64,000 nt of DNA from Roseofilum casamattae BLCC-M143 (GCF_030068455.1 NZ_JAQOSQ010000002.1:124001-188000); one strand, 5' to 3'; numbered from the stretch's first letter, positions 16,428 through 26,144 are shown. Program-made: numbers and translations. Notes: generated from the sequence alone by a model not told the origin.

Positions 16428-18901
16428 ACTAACCTGTTGTCAGATCCCTCAATTTCGCTTACCTTCAACATGGTTTTCAGGACGGAATCCGGATTGAGAC
16501 TCATCGAATCAATGCCTAATTCAACCAAGAATTGCGCGAATTCCGGATAGTCGCTGGGAGCTTGGCCGCAAATGCCAATTTTTCGACCTTGTTGTTTCAG
16601 GGTTGCGATCGCCAGTTTCACCATCCGTTTTACCGCAGCATTGCGCTCGTCAAACAGCTCCGAAACTAAGGCAGAATCTCGGTCTAATCCCAAAGTCAGT
16701 TGCGTTAGATCGTTGGAGCCAATGGAAAAACCATCGAAGATTTGCGCGAACTCTTTGGCTAAGAGCACGTTGCTCGGTAGCTCGCACATCATATAAACCT
16801 GTAACACATTTTGCCCGCGCTTGAGTCCGTGTTTGGCCATTTCCACTAAGACTTTATTTCCTTCTTCCGGAGTGCGACAAAATGGAATCATGGGGATAAC
16901 ATTAATCAGTCCCATGTCATCGCGCACTCGTTTGAGCGCTCGACATTCGAGAGCAAAGGCTTCGCGATATTTCGGATCGTAATAGCGAGAGGCACCGCGC
17001 CAGCCCAGCATCGGATTTTCTTCCATCGGCTCAAATTGCCGGCCGCCCAACAGATTGGCATATTCGTTGCTTTTGAAGTCGGAAAGACGAATAATAACGG
17101 GATTGGGATAAAATGCAGCGGCGATCGCGCTCATCCCGGAAGCGAGGCCATCCACAAAGAAGTCGGGTTTATAGGCATAACCAACGGTGAGGCGATCGAT
17201 CTCTTGTTTGACTTGAGGATCTTCAAGTTCCTCGAAATGGACTAAAGCTAAAGGATGAATCTTAATTCGATTGGCAATAATAAACTCTAAGCGAGCTAAC
17301 CCCACCCCATCACAAGGAATGCTGGATAAGCGGAAGGCTTCTTCCGGATTGCCCACATTCATCATAATTTTCGTCCGCGTTTTCGGCAGTTCCTCGAGTA
17401 CGGTTTGTTGAATCTCAAACGGTAGCTCGCCGGCATAGACATTCCCTTGCTCTCCTTCGGCGCAGCAGACGGTAATGAGATCGCCATTGTGCAATTGCTC
17501 CGTCGCCTTCTCGCAACCGACGATCGCCGGAATCCCCATTTCCCGGGCAATAATTGCGGCGTGGCAGGTGCGTCCTCCCGTATTGGTCACGATCGCGCTC
17601 GCTTGTTTCATAATCGGTTCCCAGTCGGGATCCGTGCGATGAGTCACCAGAACTTCTCCCGGTTGAAACGAGTCCATTTGCGAGATGTCGAGAATGACCC
17701 GTACCGGTCCTGTAGCGATCGCTTCTCCCACAGCTCGACCGGAGACCAAGAGGTTCCCCGGCTCTTGCAGGCGATAGTGATGCAAAACATTCTGAGATTT
17801 CTGAGATTGCACGGTTTCCGGTCGCGCTTGCACGATAAACAGTTCTCCGGTTTCCCCATCTTTAGCCCATTCAATGTCCATGGGGGTATAGATGTCGCGG
17901 GTGCGAGAATAGTGGTGTTCGATAATGGTCGTCCAACGGGCCAGTTGCAAGATCTCGTCGTCGCTGAGGGCAAACTGCTGCTGGCGGATTTGCGGAACCG
18001 GAACGATTTTGGTGGTTTCTTCCGGGCGATCGCCATAGACCATTTTAATGGCTTTACGGCCGAGGCGTTTCTGCAAAATGGGGCGATCTCCATGCTGTAA
18101 GGTGGGTTTAAACACGAAGTATTCATCGGGATTAACTGCCCCTTGCACGACGGTTTCTCCCAGTCCGTAAGCGGCGGTAATCAGGATGGCATTTTTAAAG
18201 CCGGTTTCCGGATCGATGGAAAAGATGACTCCGGAAGTTGCTTTATCCGATCGCACCATTTTCTGGACGCCAACGGAGAGAGCGACCTCTAAATGGTCGA
18301 ATCCGTTGTGGGTACGATAGGCGATGGCGCGGTCGGTAAATAAAGAAGCAAAACAGCGATGGATGGCTTTGAGCAGGTTGGGAAGGCCGGAAATGTTCAA
18401 GTAAGTGTCTTGTTGGCCGGCAAAACTGGCATTGGGCAAGTCTTCGGCAGTGGCGGAGGAGCGAACGGCCACGTCTGGAGTGCCGCCGTAGATTTGTCCC
18501 ATGCGCTGGTAGGCAAAGGCGATCGCAATTTCAATTTCTTTCGGCAGTGGAGTTTGCATTATCAGCGCTCGGGCTTGCTCGGCCCGCTGTTGCAATTGTT
18601 TGACATTATTGACATCTAAATCGTCCAGCAGTTCGCCTAGTTTCGCTTCTAAACCAGCCGATCGCAGAAAGCAGCGATAAGCATAAGCGGTGACGGCAAA
18701 GCCTTGAGGTACATTAATACCGCGATCGCTCAGTGCTCCCAGCATTTCTCCGAGGGAGGCATTTTTGCCACCGACCAGAGGAAGATCGTCTAAACCCAGG
18801 CGATCGAGCCACAAGACAAACGCATTTTCTTTCCACAAGACTAAGGCTTGCGATGGGGAAGGATTAGGAAAAAGATGGGTTAAATTGGTTGTTTTTAGCA
18901 T
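16424..18901 (-). CDS. ppsA: Phosphoenolpyruvate synthase (pyruvate, water dikinase)
   Basis: The enzyme converts pyruvate, ATP and water to PEP, AMP and phosphate, which allows gluconeogenic flow. The N-terminal ATP-binding domain has 'VGGKNASLGEML' and 'VRSSATAEDLPNASFAGQQ'. The swivelling domain carries the phospho-histidine His447 in 'GGRTCHAAIIARE'. The C-terminal PEP-binding barrel has 'GSNDLTQLTLGLDRDS' and the active-site cysteine in 'GICGQAPSD'. The length of 825 residues fits PpsA rather than pyruvate, phosphate dikinase. The start is the ATG at 18901. It converges with the Uma2 gene with a four-base stop overlap and stands alone on its strand. Confidence 0.93.
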   Translation of the reverse strand: MLKTTNLTHLFPNPSPSQALVLWKENAFVLWLDRLGLDDLPLVGGKNASLGEMLGALSDRGINVPQGFAVTAYAYRCFLRSAGLEAKLGELLDDLDVNNVKQLQQRAEQARALIMQTPLPKEIEIAIAFAYQRMGQIYGGTPDVAVRSSATAEDLPNASFAGQQDTYLNISGLPNLLKAIHRCFASLFTDRAIAYRTHNGFDHLEVALSVGVQKMVRSDKATSGVIFSIDPETGFKNAILITAAYGLGETVVQGAVNPDEYFVFKPTLQHGDRPILQKRLGRKAIKMVYGDRPEETTKIVPVPQIRQQQFALSDDEILQLARWTTIIEHHYSRTRDIYTPMDIEWAKDGETGELFIVQARPETVQSQKSQNVLHHYRLQEPGNLLVSGRAVGEAIATGPVRVILDISQMDSFQPGEVLVTHRTDPDWEPIMKQASAIVTNTGGRTCHAAIIAREMGIPAIVGCEKATEQLHNGDLITVCCAEGEQGNVYAGELPFEIQQTVLEELPKTRTKIMMNVGNPEEAFRLSSIPCDGVGLARLEFIIANRIKIHPLALVHFEELEDPQVKQEIDRLTVGYAYKPDFFVDGLASGMSAIAAAFYPNPVIIRLSDFKSNEYANLLGGRQFEPMEENPMLGWRGASRYYDPKYREAFALECRALKRVRDDMGLINVIPMIPFCRTPEEGNKVLVEMAKHGLKRGQNVLQVYMMCELPSNVLLAKEFAQIFDGFSIGSNDLTQLTLGLDRDSALVSELFDERNAAVKRMVKLAIATLKQQGRKIGICGQAPSDYPEFAQFLVELGIDSMSLNPDSVLKTMLKVSEIEGSDNRLV

Positions 18902-18987
18902 GGGAGTATAATCGGAGATTTGACGATAAGGTATAGACCGGCAGTCATTGCCGGATCTCGCAGGTTTTATTGGTTTGCGAATAAATA

Positions 18988-19176
18988 CTTGGGGAATTCT
19001 GTTACCAGTTTTTCGGGTTCGTATGGGTTAACCCTAGTGGCTCATACCAAATCCGTTTTATTCAGGATGTTTTCGGGGTCTGCCGTAGAGACAAGGCATG
19101 CCTTGTCTCTACGGGGTCTCGGTTAATTCTTGAATATAGTTTGTGGTAACTGGATTTGGTATCAGAATTCCCCAAG
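18988..19176. repeat. Perfect 14-bp inverted repeat surrounding the first 119-bp element
   Basis: CTTGGGGAATTCTG at 18988-19001 is the exact reverse complement of CAGAATTCCCCAAG at 19163-19176. The right arm begins at the base directly after the 119-bp element. The pair may be the ends of an older element or a stem-loop into which the smaller element inserted. The rest of the 421-bp gap between ppsA and the glutamate dehydrogenase gene (18902-19322) shows no gene. Confidence 0.75.
19044..19162. mobile_element. MITE-like element, copy 1 (119 bp)
   Basis: The element has perfect 11-bp terminal inverted repeats, ATACCAAATCC at 19044-19054 and GGATTTGGTAT at 19152-19162, and no coding capacity. 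Its centre holds the palindrome AGAGACAAGGCATGCCTTGT continuing to CTCT (19087-19110). A second copy of exactly the same length lies at 46318-46436, with only about nine differences. TA at both ends agrees with a TA target, as used by IS630/Tc1-type transposases. No matching transposase is in the window. Confidence 0.85.
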
Positions 19177-19322
19177 CTGACGATTTAATCCAAAAGTTGT
19201 TAACAGATGAAGAGGGAGACAAAGTCGATCCCTGTTAATTAGGAAGAGATTTCAAACTTGATTATCTCAATTCTAACAACTATTTTTGCTATCGATGTAA
19301 AAAATTAAGAAAGATGAATCGA

Positions 19323-20612
19323 TTACGGATAGAGTCCGCGATCGCTCAAGGCTTGGGCAACTCGACCGACTCCTAAGGTATAGGCGGCGAGCCGGAAGGA
19401 AATGGTTTTACATCGTGCGGTTGCGCTGACTCGATGATAGGCATTGACCATCAATCCTTCCATTTCTCGGTTGACTCGTTCTTCGTCCCAGAACACGTAA
19501 GATTGACCTTGCACCCATTCGAGATAGCTGACAACAACACCACCGGCGTTGGTGAGGATATCGGGGAGGACGAGAATGCCGCGATCGGCTAAAATGCGAT
19601 CGCCGTCTAGAGTAATCGGTCCGTTGGCAGCTTCAGCGACGATTTTGGCTTGGATGCGATCGGCATTTTCGGCGGTAATTTGGTCTTCGAGAGCGGCGGG
19701 AACTAAGACATCGCAAGGCAGCAGGAGCAAGTCCGCATTACCGATCGCTTCTCCTCCCGGAAAAGTCCCCATCTGCCGGGGATTATCTTGCAGGTGCGCT
19801 TGCAATGCAGGAATATCTAAACCTCCTTCGGAATAGACTCCACCAGAACCATTGGAGACGGCTAAGATTTTGGCGCCTGCTTCGTGCAGCAAGATGGCGG
19901 CGCTACTGCCCACATTGCCAAATCCTTGGATCGCAATGGATGCCCCCGCTAAGGACTGTCCGCGCTCGGCTAAGGCTTCGCGGATGGCGAGCATAACTCC
20001 GCGCCCCGTGGCTTGTTGCCGACCTCTAGAACCGCCAATAGATAAGGGTTTGCCCGTGACAATACCGGGAACGGCATGACCGACATGCATGGAGTAGGTG
20101 TCCATCATCCACGCCATTTCTCGGGCGGAAGTGCCCATATCGGGAGCGGGAATATCAACGGCGGGACCGATATCTTTAATCAGTTCGCTCGTGTAGCGTC
20201 GGGTAATCCGTTCTAACTCGCCAACGCTATACTGGTTGGGATCGATCGCAATGCCTCCTTTGGCGCCGCCGTAGGGAATGCCGAGCAATGCACATTTCCA
20301 GGTCATGAGCATGGCGAGGGCGGAGACTTCCCGCAAGGTCACCGAAGGATGGTAGCGAATCCCTCCTTTATAGGGGCCGAGAATGTCGCTATGTTGGACG
20401 CGGTGTCCGGCGAGCACTTGTACTTCTCCGGTATCTAGTTTTACCGGAATAGAAACGGTGATGACTTTGCGGGGATGTTCGAGAATGGTGGTAATGTTGG
20501 TGTCGAGGTTGAGCTGGGAAGCCGCTTGCTGTAGGTAACTACAGCTTCGATCCATCGGGCAAATGTGCGCTGGAGTCGGAGCTTCTCGCGCGATCGTGGA
20601 GGATAGAACCAT
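19323..20612 (-). CDS. gdhA: Glu/Leu/Phe/Val dehydrogenase, probably glutamate dehydrogenase
   Basis: This is an NAD(P)-dependent amino-acid dehydrogenase that interconverts glutamate and 2-oxoglutarate plus ammonia. The substrate domain has 'GPYKGGIRYHP' and the catalytic-lysine segment 'GIPYGGAKGGI'. The Rossmann domain shows 'IAIQGFGNVGSSAA'. The length of 429 residues fits the hexameric bacterial/archaeal group. The start is the ATG at 20612, with GAGG nine bases upstream. The gene is alone on its strand, downstream of the gap that holds the 119-bp element. Substrate (Glu rather than Leu or Val) is by family likelihood. Confidence 0.9.
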   Translation of the reverse strand: MVLSSTIAREAPTPAHICPMDRSCSYLQQAASQLNLDTNITTILEHPRKVITVSIPVKLDTGEVQVLAGHRVQHSDILGPYKGGIRYHPSVTLREVSALAMLMTWKCALLGIPYGGAKGGIAIDPNQYSVGELERITRRYTSELIKDIGPAVDIPAPDMGTSAREMAWMMDTYSMHVGHAVPGIVTGKPLSIGGSRGRQQATGRGVMLAIREALAERGQSLAGASIAIQGFGNVGSSAAILLHEAGAKILAVSNGSGGVYSEGGLDIPALQAHLQDNPRQMGTFPGGEAIGNADLLLLPCDVLVPAALEDQITAENADRIQAKIVAEAANGPITLDGDRILADRGILVLPDILTNAGGVVVSYLEWVQGQSYVFWDEERVNREMEGLMVNAYHRVSATARCKTISFRLAAYTLGVGRVAQALSDRGLYP

Positions 20613-20841
20613 GGGAGTTTACCTCTGTTGCGTGTAGTGAATTCAACATTTACTTCCACTGTAGCTCACGATCCCAAAGAAAAACAAAAAACAGTAGTTT
20701 TCGTAACATTTTGATATTTTGTAACTCATTGTACTGGAGGAGCAGCCAGCCAACTTTGACGGATAGGACGGCTTCCGCTAAGAAATAGAGGAAATAGAGA
20801 AGACTGTGGTTGTGCTTTTGTAGTAAGAGAAGGAGAAACCC

Positions 20842-21312
20842 ATGGGCGATCGCGAGCTGGATGGTTTATTATCAGATTTGCAGAGCGAGTCAGAACTATT
20901 GCGGCAGCAAGCAGTGGAGCAATTGTGGCGGCGCTGGTTTCATCAGAAGGGAATGGTTGGACTCGAACAACTGCAACAAGCTCAATACCTGCTCGAGTCT
21001 GGCACTATGGAGAAGGCGGAAGACTTGCTGACTGAGATTATCCGCACTAGTCCCGATTTTGCGGAAGCTTGGAATCGGCGAGCCGTGTTGTACTATATGC
21101 AGCACGAGTATCAAAAGGCGATCGCCGATTGCGAGGAGGTCATTCGCTTAAATCCAATTCATTTTGGGGCTTGGCATGGGTTAGGATTATCTCATGCGGC
21201 CATTGGAGAGTATCGGCAGGCGATCGCGGCCTTTCGCTCGGCGTTAGAGATTGTTCCCCATGCGATCGAAAACCAACGTCTCATCCTCGAATGTACCGCT
21301 CGCTTGAATTAA
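20842..21312 (+). CDS. Small TPR-repeat protein
   Basis: This 156-residue soluble protein has an N-terminal helical region (1-45), then about three TPR units: 'GLEQLQQAQYLLESGTMEKAEDLLTE', 'AEAWNRRAVLYYMQHEYQKAIAD' and 'FGAWHGLGLSHAAIGEYRQAI' (fragments of 34-residue repeats). TPRs mediate protein-protein contacts, and no catalytic motif is present. The ATG at 20842 has AAGGAG seven bases upstream. It is followed 47 bp later by another cyanobacterial protein gene in the same direction. Function unknown. Confidence 0.85.
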   Translation: MGDRELDGLLSDLQSESELLRQQAVEQLWRRWFHQKGMVGLEQLQQAQYLLESGTMEKAEDLLTEIIRTSPDFAEAWNRRAVLYYMQHEYQKAIADCEEVIRLNPIHFGAWHGLGLSHAAIGEYRQAIAAFRSALEIVPHAIENQRLILECTARLN

Positions 21313-21359
21313 GCCGTCAATAGCAATAGCGACGATCTCCTTAATTTGGTAGAAGCCTA

Positions 21360-22160
21360 ATGATAATAATGAATGGAAGTCGAGGGAAGCAACTGGCGAT
21401 CGCTATTAGCTCCATTACCTTATGCGCGATCGCGATCGGCGGGCTACAATTACCCAAGCTCAACCAACTGCAACGCGAGCGGGTTGAAACCAGTCAAGAG
21501 CAATGGGAGCAAGAGGTTACGCAAGAGTCTGTGGAATTACAGTTACTCAAAACCTTTCCTAATTTTGGATTTGATAATTTGATTGCGAATTGGGTGTTTA
21601 TTAAATATTTAATTTATTTTGGTGACGATTCAGCCCGCGAACAAACTGGATACGAGCTTATTCCTGAATATTTTGACATAAATATCACTGAAGATCCCCG
21701 ATTTGTTCCCGCCTATTTTTATCTCTCGGCCAGTCTGTCTCTATATCTTGGAGAACCAGAGATTTCGGTGGCAATGATGCAACGTCAGTTAGAGAATCTG
21801 TCTCCCAAAGATCCCCCCGGTGCTTATTATATCTGGCGCTATCTTGGTATTGACCAACTGCTGTTTCTAGGAGATAGCAATGCTGCCAGAGAATCCTTTG
21901 AACAAGCGGCAGTATGGGCGAAGGAATATTCCGATCCAGAAAGCGAGATGGTGAGGGATATTTCACAAGTAACTGCTCGGTTTCTCGCTCAAAATCCTGA
22001 CAGCAAACAGGCTCAATATGCGGCTTGGATACTAGTTTATCAGAATGCCATTGATGCGCAAGTTCGAGATCGCGCGATCGCGGGTATTCGCTCAGTTGGT
22101 GGCATTGTTGAGGAAATGGAAGATGGTAGTATCTCGATTCAACCGCCACCAACTGATTAG
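21360..22160 (+). CDS. Membrane-anchored conserved cyanobacterial protein with TPR-like helices
   Basis: The 266-residue protein has one N-terminal hydrophobic helix (about 12-30, 'LAIAISSITLCAIAIGGLQL') and then an alpha-helical, TPR-like body, including 'FVPAYFYLSASLSLYLGEPE' and 'YYIWRYLGIDQLLFLGD'. It is probably anchored in the plasma or thylakoid membrane with the body outside or in the lumen. I do not recognise a named function. It may be co-transcribed with the TPR gene upstream. It is convergent with the glycosyltransferase gene, the stops being five bases apart. Confidence 0.75.
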   Translation: MIIMNGSRGKQLAIAISSITLCAIAIGGLQLPKLNQLQRERVETSQEQWEQEVTQESVELQLLKTFPNFGFDNLIANWVFIKYLIYFGDDSAREQTGYELIPEYFDINITEDPRFVPAYFYLSASLSLYLGEPEISVAMMQRQLENLSPKDPPGAYYIWRYLGIDQLLFLGDSNAARESFEQAAVWAKEYSDPESEMVRDISQVTARFLAQNPDSKQAQYAAWILVYQNAIDAQVRDRAIAGIRSVGGIVEEMEDGSISIQPPPTD

Positions 22161-22165
22161 ACTGA

Positions 22166-25100
22166 TTAGGTAGAAATGGGAAACTGAGTCTTTACAAACT
22201 GTTCAACTGAATAAACCGGAAGAGAAGAGAGAACGGCAGGCAGTGAAGATTCGGCATTCATCGCTAACCGTCCTTGTAGTTGAGACGCAAGAGCTTGCCA
22301 TTGAAGCCTTCCTAGAGAGCCAGTTAAGCACAACTCCGGACTGTCGGAGGTATCGATATTCTCTTCCATCAAGAGCTGCATAATTGCTGCGGACATAGCA
22401 GCATCAGCATCTTCATCGGAGATGCCTCCTGTTTCCACCACTAAGGTAATTTCATCGTTTTGCGGATGTTGAATCGCAGCTTGTAGTACCGTGGCTAAAT
22501 CAAATAAGAGTATTTCTTCAGATTGACTCCAATCAGGGAAAATGATGATATTAATATCTCGCAATCGTAAATTTTCTTTAATTTCTACTTGTTGCTGTTC
22601 TTGGAATAAGGTTTGCAGCAACGTATCGATTTGAGCGGAGTATGATGCACTATTGAGAATTGCAGGATTGCTCTCCAGGCTGCGCGCAATTTCGGTACGA
22701 GCTTGTTGCCATAAAGTTCGATCGCTCCCGAGAGTAACAGCTTGTTCAAGATAAGCATTTTCATCGGCAGTAATAAACTGGGATAATTCAATTTCGTTTA
22801 ACAGAGTAGCTCCGAAACGGGTATGGTTATTCTGACCGCTGAGGACGACTGGAGGGACATTAGCCAGTAAAGGTTCGATGAGAGAAATGAAGTCCGTGTA
22901 GGGATAATTAGATAGATAAACGTTGGCTTGCTGGAGCAGAGCTTGCACGTCAGCATGACTTTGAATATCGACGAGCCAAATGAGGCGATCGCCAGATAGG
23001 TTATGCTTTTCTAGGGTTTGCTCGAAGCGCCGTTTCCATGCCGATATAACTGTTTTCGGTATCGATCGAGCAGAGGTGGTATAGATAATTAATCTGGAGT
23101 TAGGAACTTGGGTTAATAATTTTGTCCATGTTAATTCGACTTCTGGAGTAATAACTTTGTTGCTTCCTCCAGCGATATAGACGATTTCATCTTCAGCAAT
23201 ACCGAGAGCGCCGCGCGCGATGCGATCGCTGGGAATTCCTTGCGCTTCACAGCCAAAATCAATGGCTTGACCGATTCCTGGTAATTGAATTACTTTATCG
23301 CATTTAGTCAACCCGAGAGCTTTGCCAGAAAGATAGTAATCCATCGCGTTCAGTTCGGGATAAATCGTTGAATTAAAACCTAAAATTTGAATGCGAGCGA
23401 GTCGGAAATTAGCAAGTAACGCGAGTGAATCGATCTTGGCACTTGTCGTATTGGCAATCAATAAAATATCCAGGTCTTCCGCACGGAGCATGTTAACGCG
23501 CTCTGTTAAAGTATCGGGAAGCTGAACTCCAGCATCAGCATGACCCGAACAATATCGTTCGAGGCGATCGCCAGTGGCTTGTATGGAATAAAAAATAATT
23601 TCAAAGCGATCGCGGTTTAGATGTTTATAAATAGGTAAATTTGTCCAAGTATCCGGTTGCAATCCAAAGTTTTCTGCAACAATTCCCAAACGAATTTTAG
23701 ATCGCTCTGGCAGCCGAGGGGATAATTGCTCATCAGAGGGTCTCCCTTGCGGATATAATCCAATTTCAATTAATTCTGCTCGCTTCGCGTACAATGGTTG
23801 CAAGTCGGCATCATTGCAGTAGAGAACTTCAAAGTTACTGCACTGTTGCAATTGTTCGATAATCAATCGACTCAGGTCGGAATTTGGGTTTTGGATAACC
23901 AGATAATGGAGATGGTTGAGCCAAGTTTGTAGGTAATGAAGATACTTTTGCGCGTCTCCAACCTCTTGATACAGTTGAGGAGGAATTAAGGAAAACTTAA
24001 TATAGTCCGGAAGCAACCATTCCGGAATTGAGGATAGGTCGTAGCGAATCGGAAGTTGATGGGGATACACATACAACATTGCGGCGAGCAAATATTGAAT
24101 TTCTTTCGATTCAGTTGCTGGATTAGCACTCATGATTTGGTTAATCTCCTCAATCGTTGGCTGGTTAATCTCTTGTAATGATAAGGGTTTCAGTTGTAAT
24201 GCATGGCGCAAGACTTTGAGAATTGTTTCTCGAGACTTAGCTAATTGCGAATCATCTAAATACCAAAAAGTTGAAATTAATTCTGGAACTAAACTCAGAA
24301 AATTTGATTCAAACACAACTTTTTGAGTTAAGTCGTCTACCCAGTCATTCCGTGCCACTTGGTCGGGATGCTTCAGGGGAAAGTTAATGGACTGGCGGGG
24401 AATACCATCGAGCAATCCACCGAAAAATTGGGTATTAGTTGCCTCAACATTAAATCCAAGGTTAGAGACTAAATTAGTTTCCGGAACAATAGTTAACCCA
24501 TCTCGCAACCAACAGGCAAATTTCCAACGAAATGCCCAAGAATTAATATATCCTTGATAAGTGGATTCAAATATTCTCATCCATTGTTCTGCAACGCGAG
24601 TATCTTGAAGCAACTCTTGTAACCAATTTTGGTCGCGCAATTGCGGCCATTGTTCCATGGTAAAATCAAAATGCTGCCACGCTCGTCTCCAAGTTGCCCA
24701 TCCCCAGCAATCAATGTAGCGAGAAAAGTAATAACTGTCTGGGGTAGGTTGATAGCCAAAGAAGAAATTAGTCCCTGTAATGACCATAACATCGTCCGTC
24801 TCGCGATAATAGTTTAGTAATTCTTCACAAAATCGAAAGAATGTTAGATCGGGCAAACAATCATCTTCGAGAATAATAGCTTCTTCCACCAGCTCAAATA
24901 CCCAGTCTAGTCCGCTGGCAATACGATGTTTTAAGCCTAAGTTTGTATCGGAATAGTTTTTAAAAACTTCACAATCCCAATATACTCCACTAATGATATC
25001 TCGCGTAGCTTGGCACTTGTCTTGCTCTCCCAGTTTATCCTCGCGGGGGCCATCCGCAATGACGAGCAATTTTGGCGGTTTAACTTGGCGAATGACGGCA

Positions 25101-25180
25101 AATAGTTTCTCGGTCAGCTCCGGCCTGTTGAATATAATTAAACATACGGGAGTATTCAGTTTCCACTCTAATATATCCAT
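22166..25180 (-). CDS. Two-domain glycosyltransferase: GT2-like N-terminus fused to SPINDLY/GT41-like C-terminus
   Basis: Residues 1-270 look like a nucleotide-sugar glycosyltransferase of the HlpA-like group, with start 'PVCLIIFNRPELTEKLF', acidic motif 'AIILEDDCLPD' and 'DCWGWATWRRAW'. A helical middle (about 290-470) is followed by a second region (about 490-850) resembling the catalytic half of O-GlcNAc-transferase/SPINDLY proteins: 'IRLGIVAENFGLQPDTW', 'VYIAGGSNK' and 'LSNYPYTDFISLIEPLLANV'. A short acidic tail domain of unknown type ends the protein. It is the last gene of the same-strand glycan array. Two enzymes on one chain suggest stepwise addition of two sugars, which is an inference. 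Confidence 0.8.
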   Translation of the reverse strand: MDILEWKLNTPVCLIIFNRPELTEKLFAVIRQVKPPKLLVIADGPREDKLGEQDKCQATRDIISGVYWDCEVFKNYSDTNLGLKHRIASGLDWVFELVEEAIILEDDCLPDLTFFRFCEELLNYYRETDDVMVITGTNFFFGYQPTPDSYYFSRYIDCWGWATWRRAWQHFDFTMEQWPQLRDQNWLQELLQDTRVAEQWMRIFESTYQGYINSWAFRWKFACWLRDGLTIVPETNLVSNLGFNVEATNTQFFGGLLDGIPRQSINFPLKHPDQVARNDWVDDLTQKVVFESNFLSLVPELISTFWYLDDSQLAKSRETILKVLRHALQLKPLSLQEINQPTIEEINQIMSANPATESKEIQYLLAAMLYVYPHQLPIRYDLSSIPEWLLPDYIKFSLIPPQLYQEVGDAQKYLHYLQTWLNHLHYLVIQNPNSDLSRLIIEQLQQCSNFEVLYCNDADLQPLYAKRAELIEIGLYPQGRPSDEQLSPRLPERSKIRLGIVAENFGLQPDTWTNLPIYKHLNRDRFEIIFYSIQATGDRLERYCSGHADAGVQLPDTLTERVNMLRAEDLDILLIANTTSAKIDSLALLANFRLARIQILGFNSTIYPELNAMDYYLSGKALGLTKCDKVIQLPGIGQAIDFGCEAQGIPSDRIARGALGIAEDEIVYIAGGSNKVITPEVELTWTKLLTQVPNSRLIIYTTSARSIPKTVISAWKRRFEQTLEKHNLSGDRLIWLVDIQSHADVQALLQQANVYLSNYPYTDFISLIEPLLANVPPVVLSGQNNHTRFGATLLNEIELSQFITADENAYLEQAVTLGSDRTLWQQARTEIARSLESNPAILNSASYSAQIDTLLQTLFQEQQQVEIKENLRLRDINIIIFPDWSQSEEILLFDLATVLQAAIQHPQNDEITLVVETGGISDEDADAAMSAAIMQLLMEENIDTSDSPELCLTGSLGRLQWQALASQLQGRLAMNAESSLPAVLSSLPVYSVEQFVKTQFPIST

Positions 25181-25208
25181 TAGCCCTGAAGTTAAGATAA
25201 AGTCAATG

Positions 25209-26144
25209 TTATTGCGATTGCGTTGCGGGGATAGATGCTCCTCTTAAAGAGCGATGCATTTGGGCATCTGGAAGGAAGGGACGAATCATTTCAGTGACTT
25301 CACGTAGGGTTTTGATATAACTGGAATAGATAGTTTCAAAGATCGCGCGATCGCGACTGCTGGTAAATTGAAATCCTGGGTTAAGTGAGGTGATTTCAAA
25401 TCCGTTTTGGTAGGCTTTAAACGCATGAAAATGAAAGAAAATCAACGGCATTTCGTCTACCATAATTTGCTGTTTGGCCGTATATATTTTATAGTTTTCT
25501 GTATTCCAATGCGAAACATTTGCTCCTTTGTGGTCAATCACAACAACTCCAGGAAATCTCTCCGGCCAATCATCGAGGTATTTCTGATCGGCAAAGCGTG
25601 TTGGTTCGGGCACATCATAACACCATTCAATGCATTTTTCTCGCCACCATTGCAAGCACTCAATTCCAGCGCGATCGCGGCGAAAGGAGAGCCAGCCTAC
25701 GTTATATATACCATATTGTTTCAAGCTGAGGCGATCGGGAGAGAATCGATGCTCGATAATGGCAATGGAGCGATCGCCAATTGGTTGGTAAAGTGAGTCT
25801 AAACTGGAATAAAAGAATAAGTCAGAGTCTAAGTAAGTTAGCAGATCGATCTGCGGATTATTTTGTAAAATGTAGAGGGGCAAACACGGCGTACAAGTAA
25901 AATAGTATTCGACAATTGTACGGTTGACTTTAGCGCTGAGGAGACCGCGATCGCAACGTTCTAGTTCCCCAAGAGGAATTAAATGAATATTAGGATAATT
26001 AAGGGTTTTCAGGATATCGTGGCAGGTTTGACTCAGGCACAGTACCCACAATTCAAACTCGCCGCAATATCTTTGTAAGGATTGATAAAGAGCCAATCCT
26101 TTTGGCAGATAGTTATGGTCGAAATAAGTACAAAAATAACGCAT
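25209..26144 (-). CDS. Nucleotide-sugar glycosyltransferase (GT8/GT-A-like)
   Basis: The 311-residue protein starts with a typical GT-A N-terminus ('MRYFCTYFDHNYLPKGLALY') and has a metal-binding DxD motif (Asp106, Asp108) in 'TYLDSDLFFY'. It also has acceptor-side motifs such as 'YNVGWLSFRRD' and 'FADQKYLDDWPERF'. It should transfer a hexose from a nucleotide sugar, but donor and acceptor are unknown. The gene starts five bases after the aminotransferase stop and ends 28 bp before the two-domain glycosyltransferase gene, a tight operon arrangement. Confidence 0.82.
   Translation of the reverse strand: MRYFCTYFDHNYLPKGLALYQSLQRYCGEFELWVLCLSQTCHDILKTLNYPNIHLIPLGELERCDRGLLSAKVNRTIVEYYFTCTPCLPLYILQNNPQIDLLTYLDSDLFFYSSLDSLYQPIGDRSIAIIEHRFSPDRLSLKQYGIYNVGWLSFRRDRAGIECLQWWREKCIEWCYDVPEPTRFADQKYLDDWPERFPGVVVIDHKGANVSHWNTENYKIYTAKQQIMVDEMPLIFFHFHAFKAYQNGFEITSLNPGFQFTSSRDRAIFETIYSSYIKTLREVTEMIRPFLPDAQMHRSLRGASIPATQSQ

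Noticed and set aside
17447-18126. Long antisense and alternate frames within ppsA (17447-18100 plus, 17644-18126 minus)
   Set aside because: They overlap highly conserved PEP synthase domains, and their sequence has no family resemblance.
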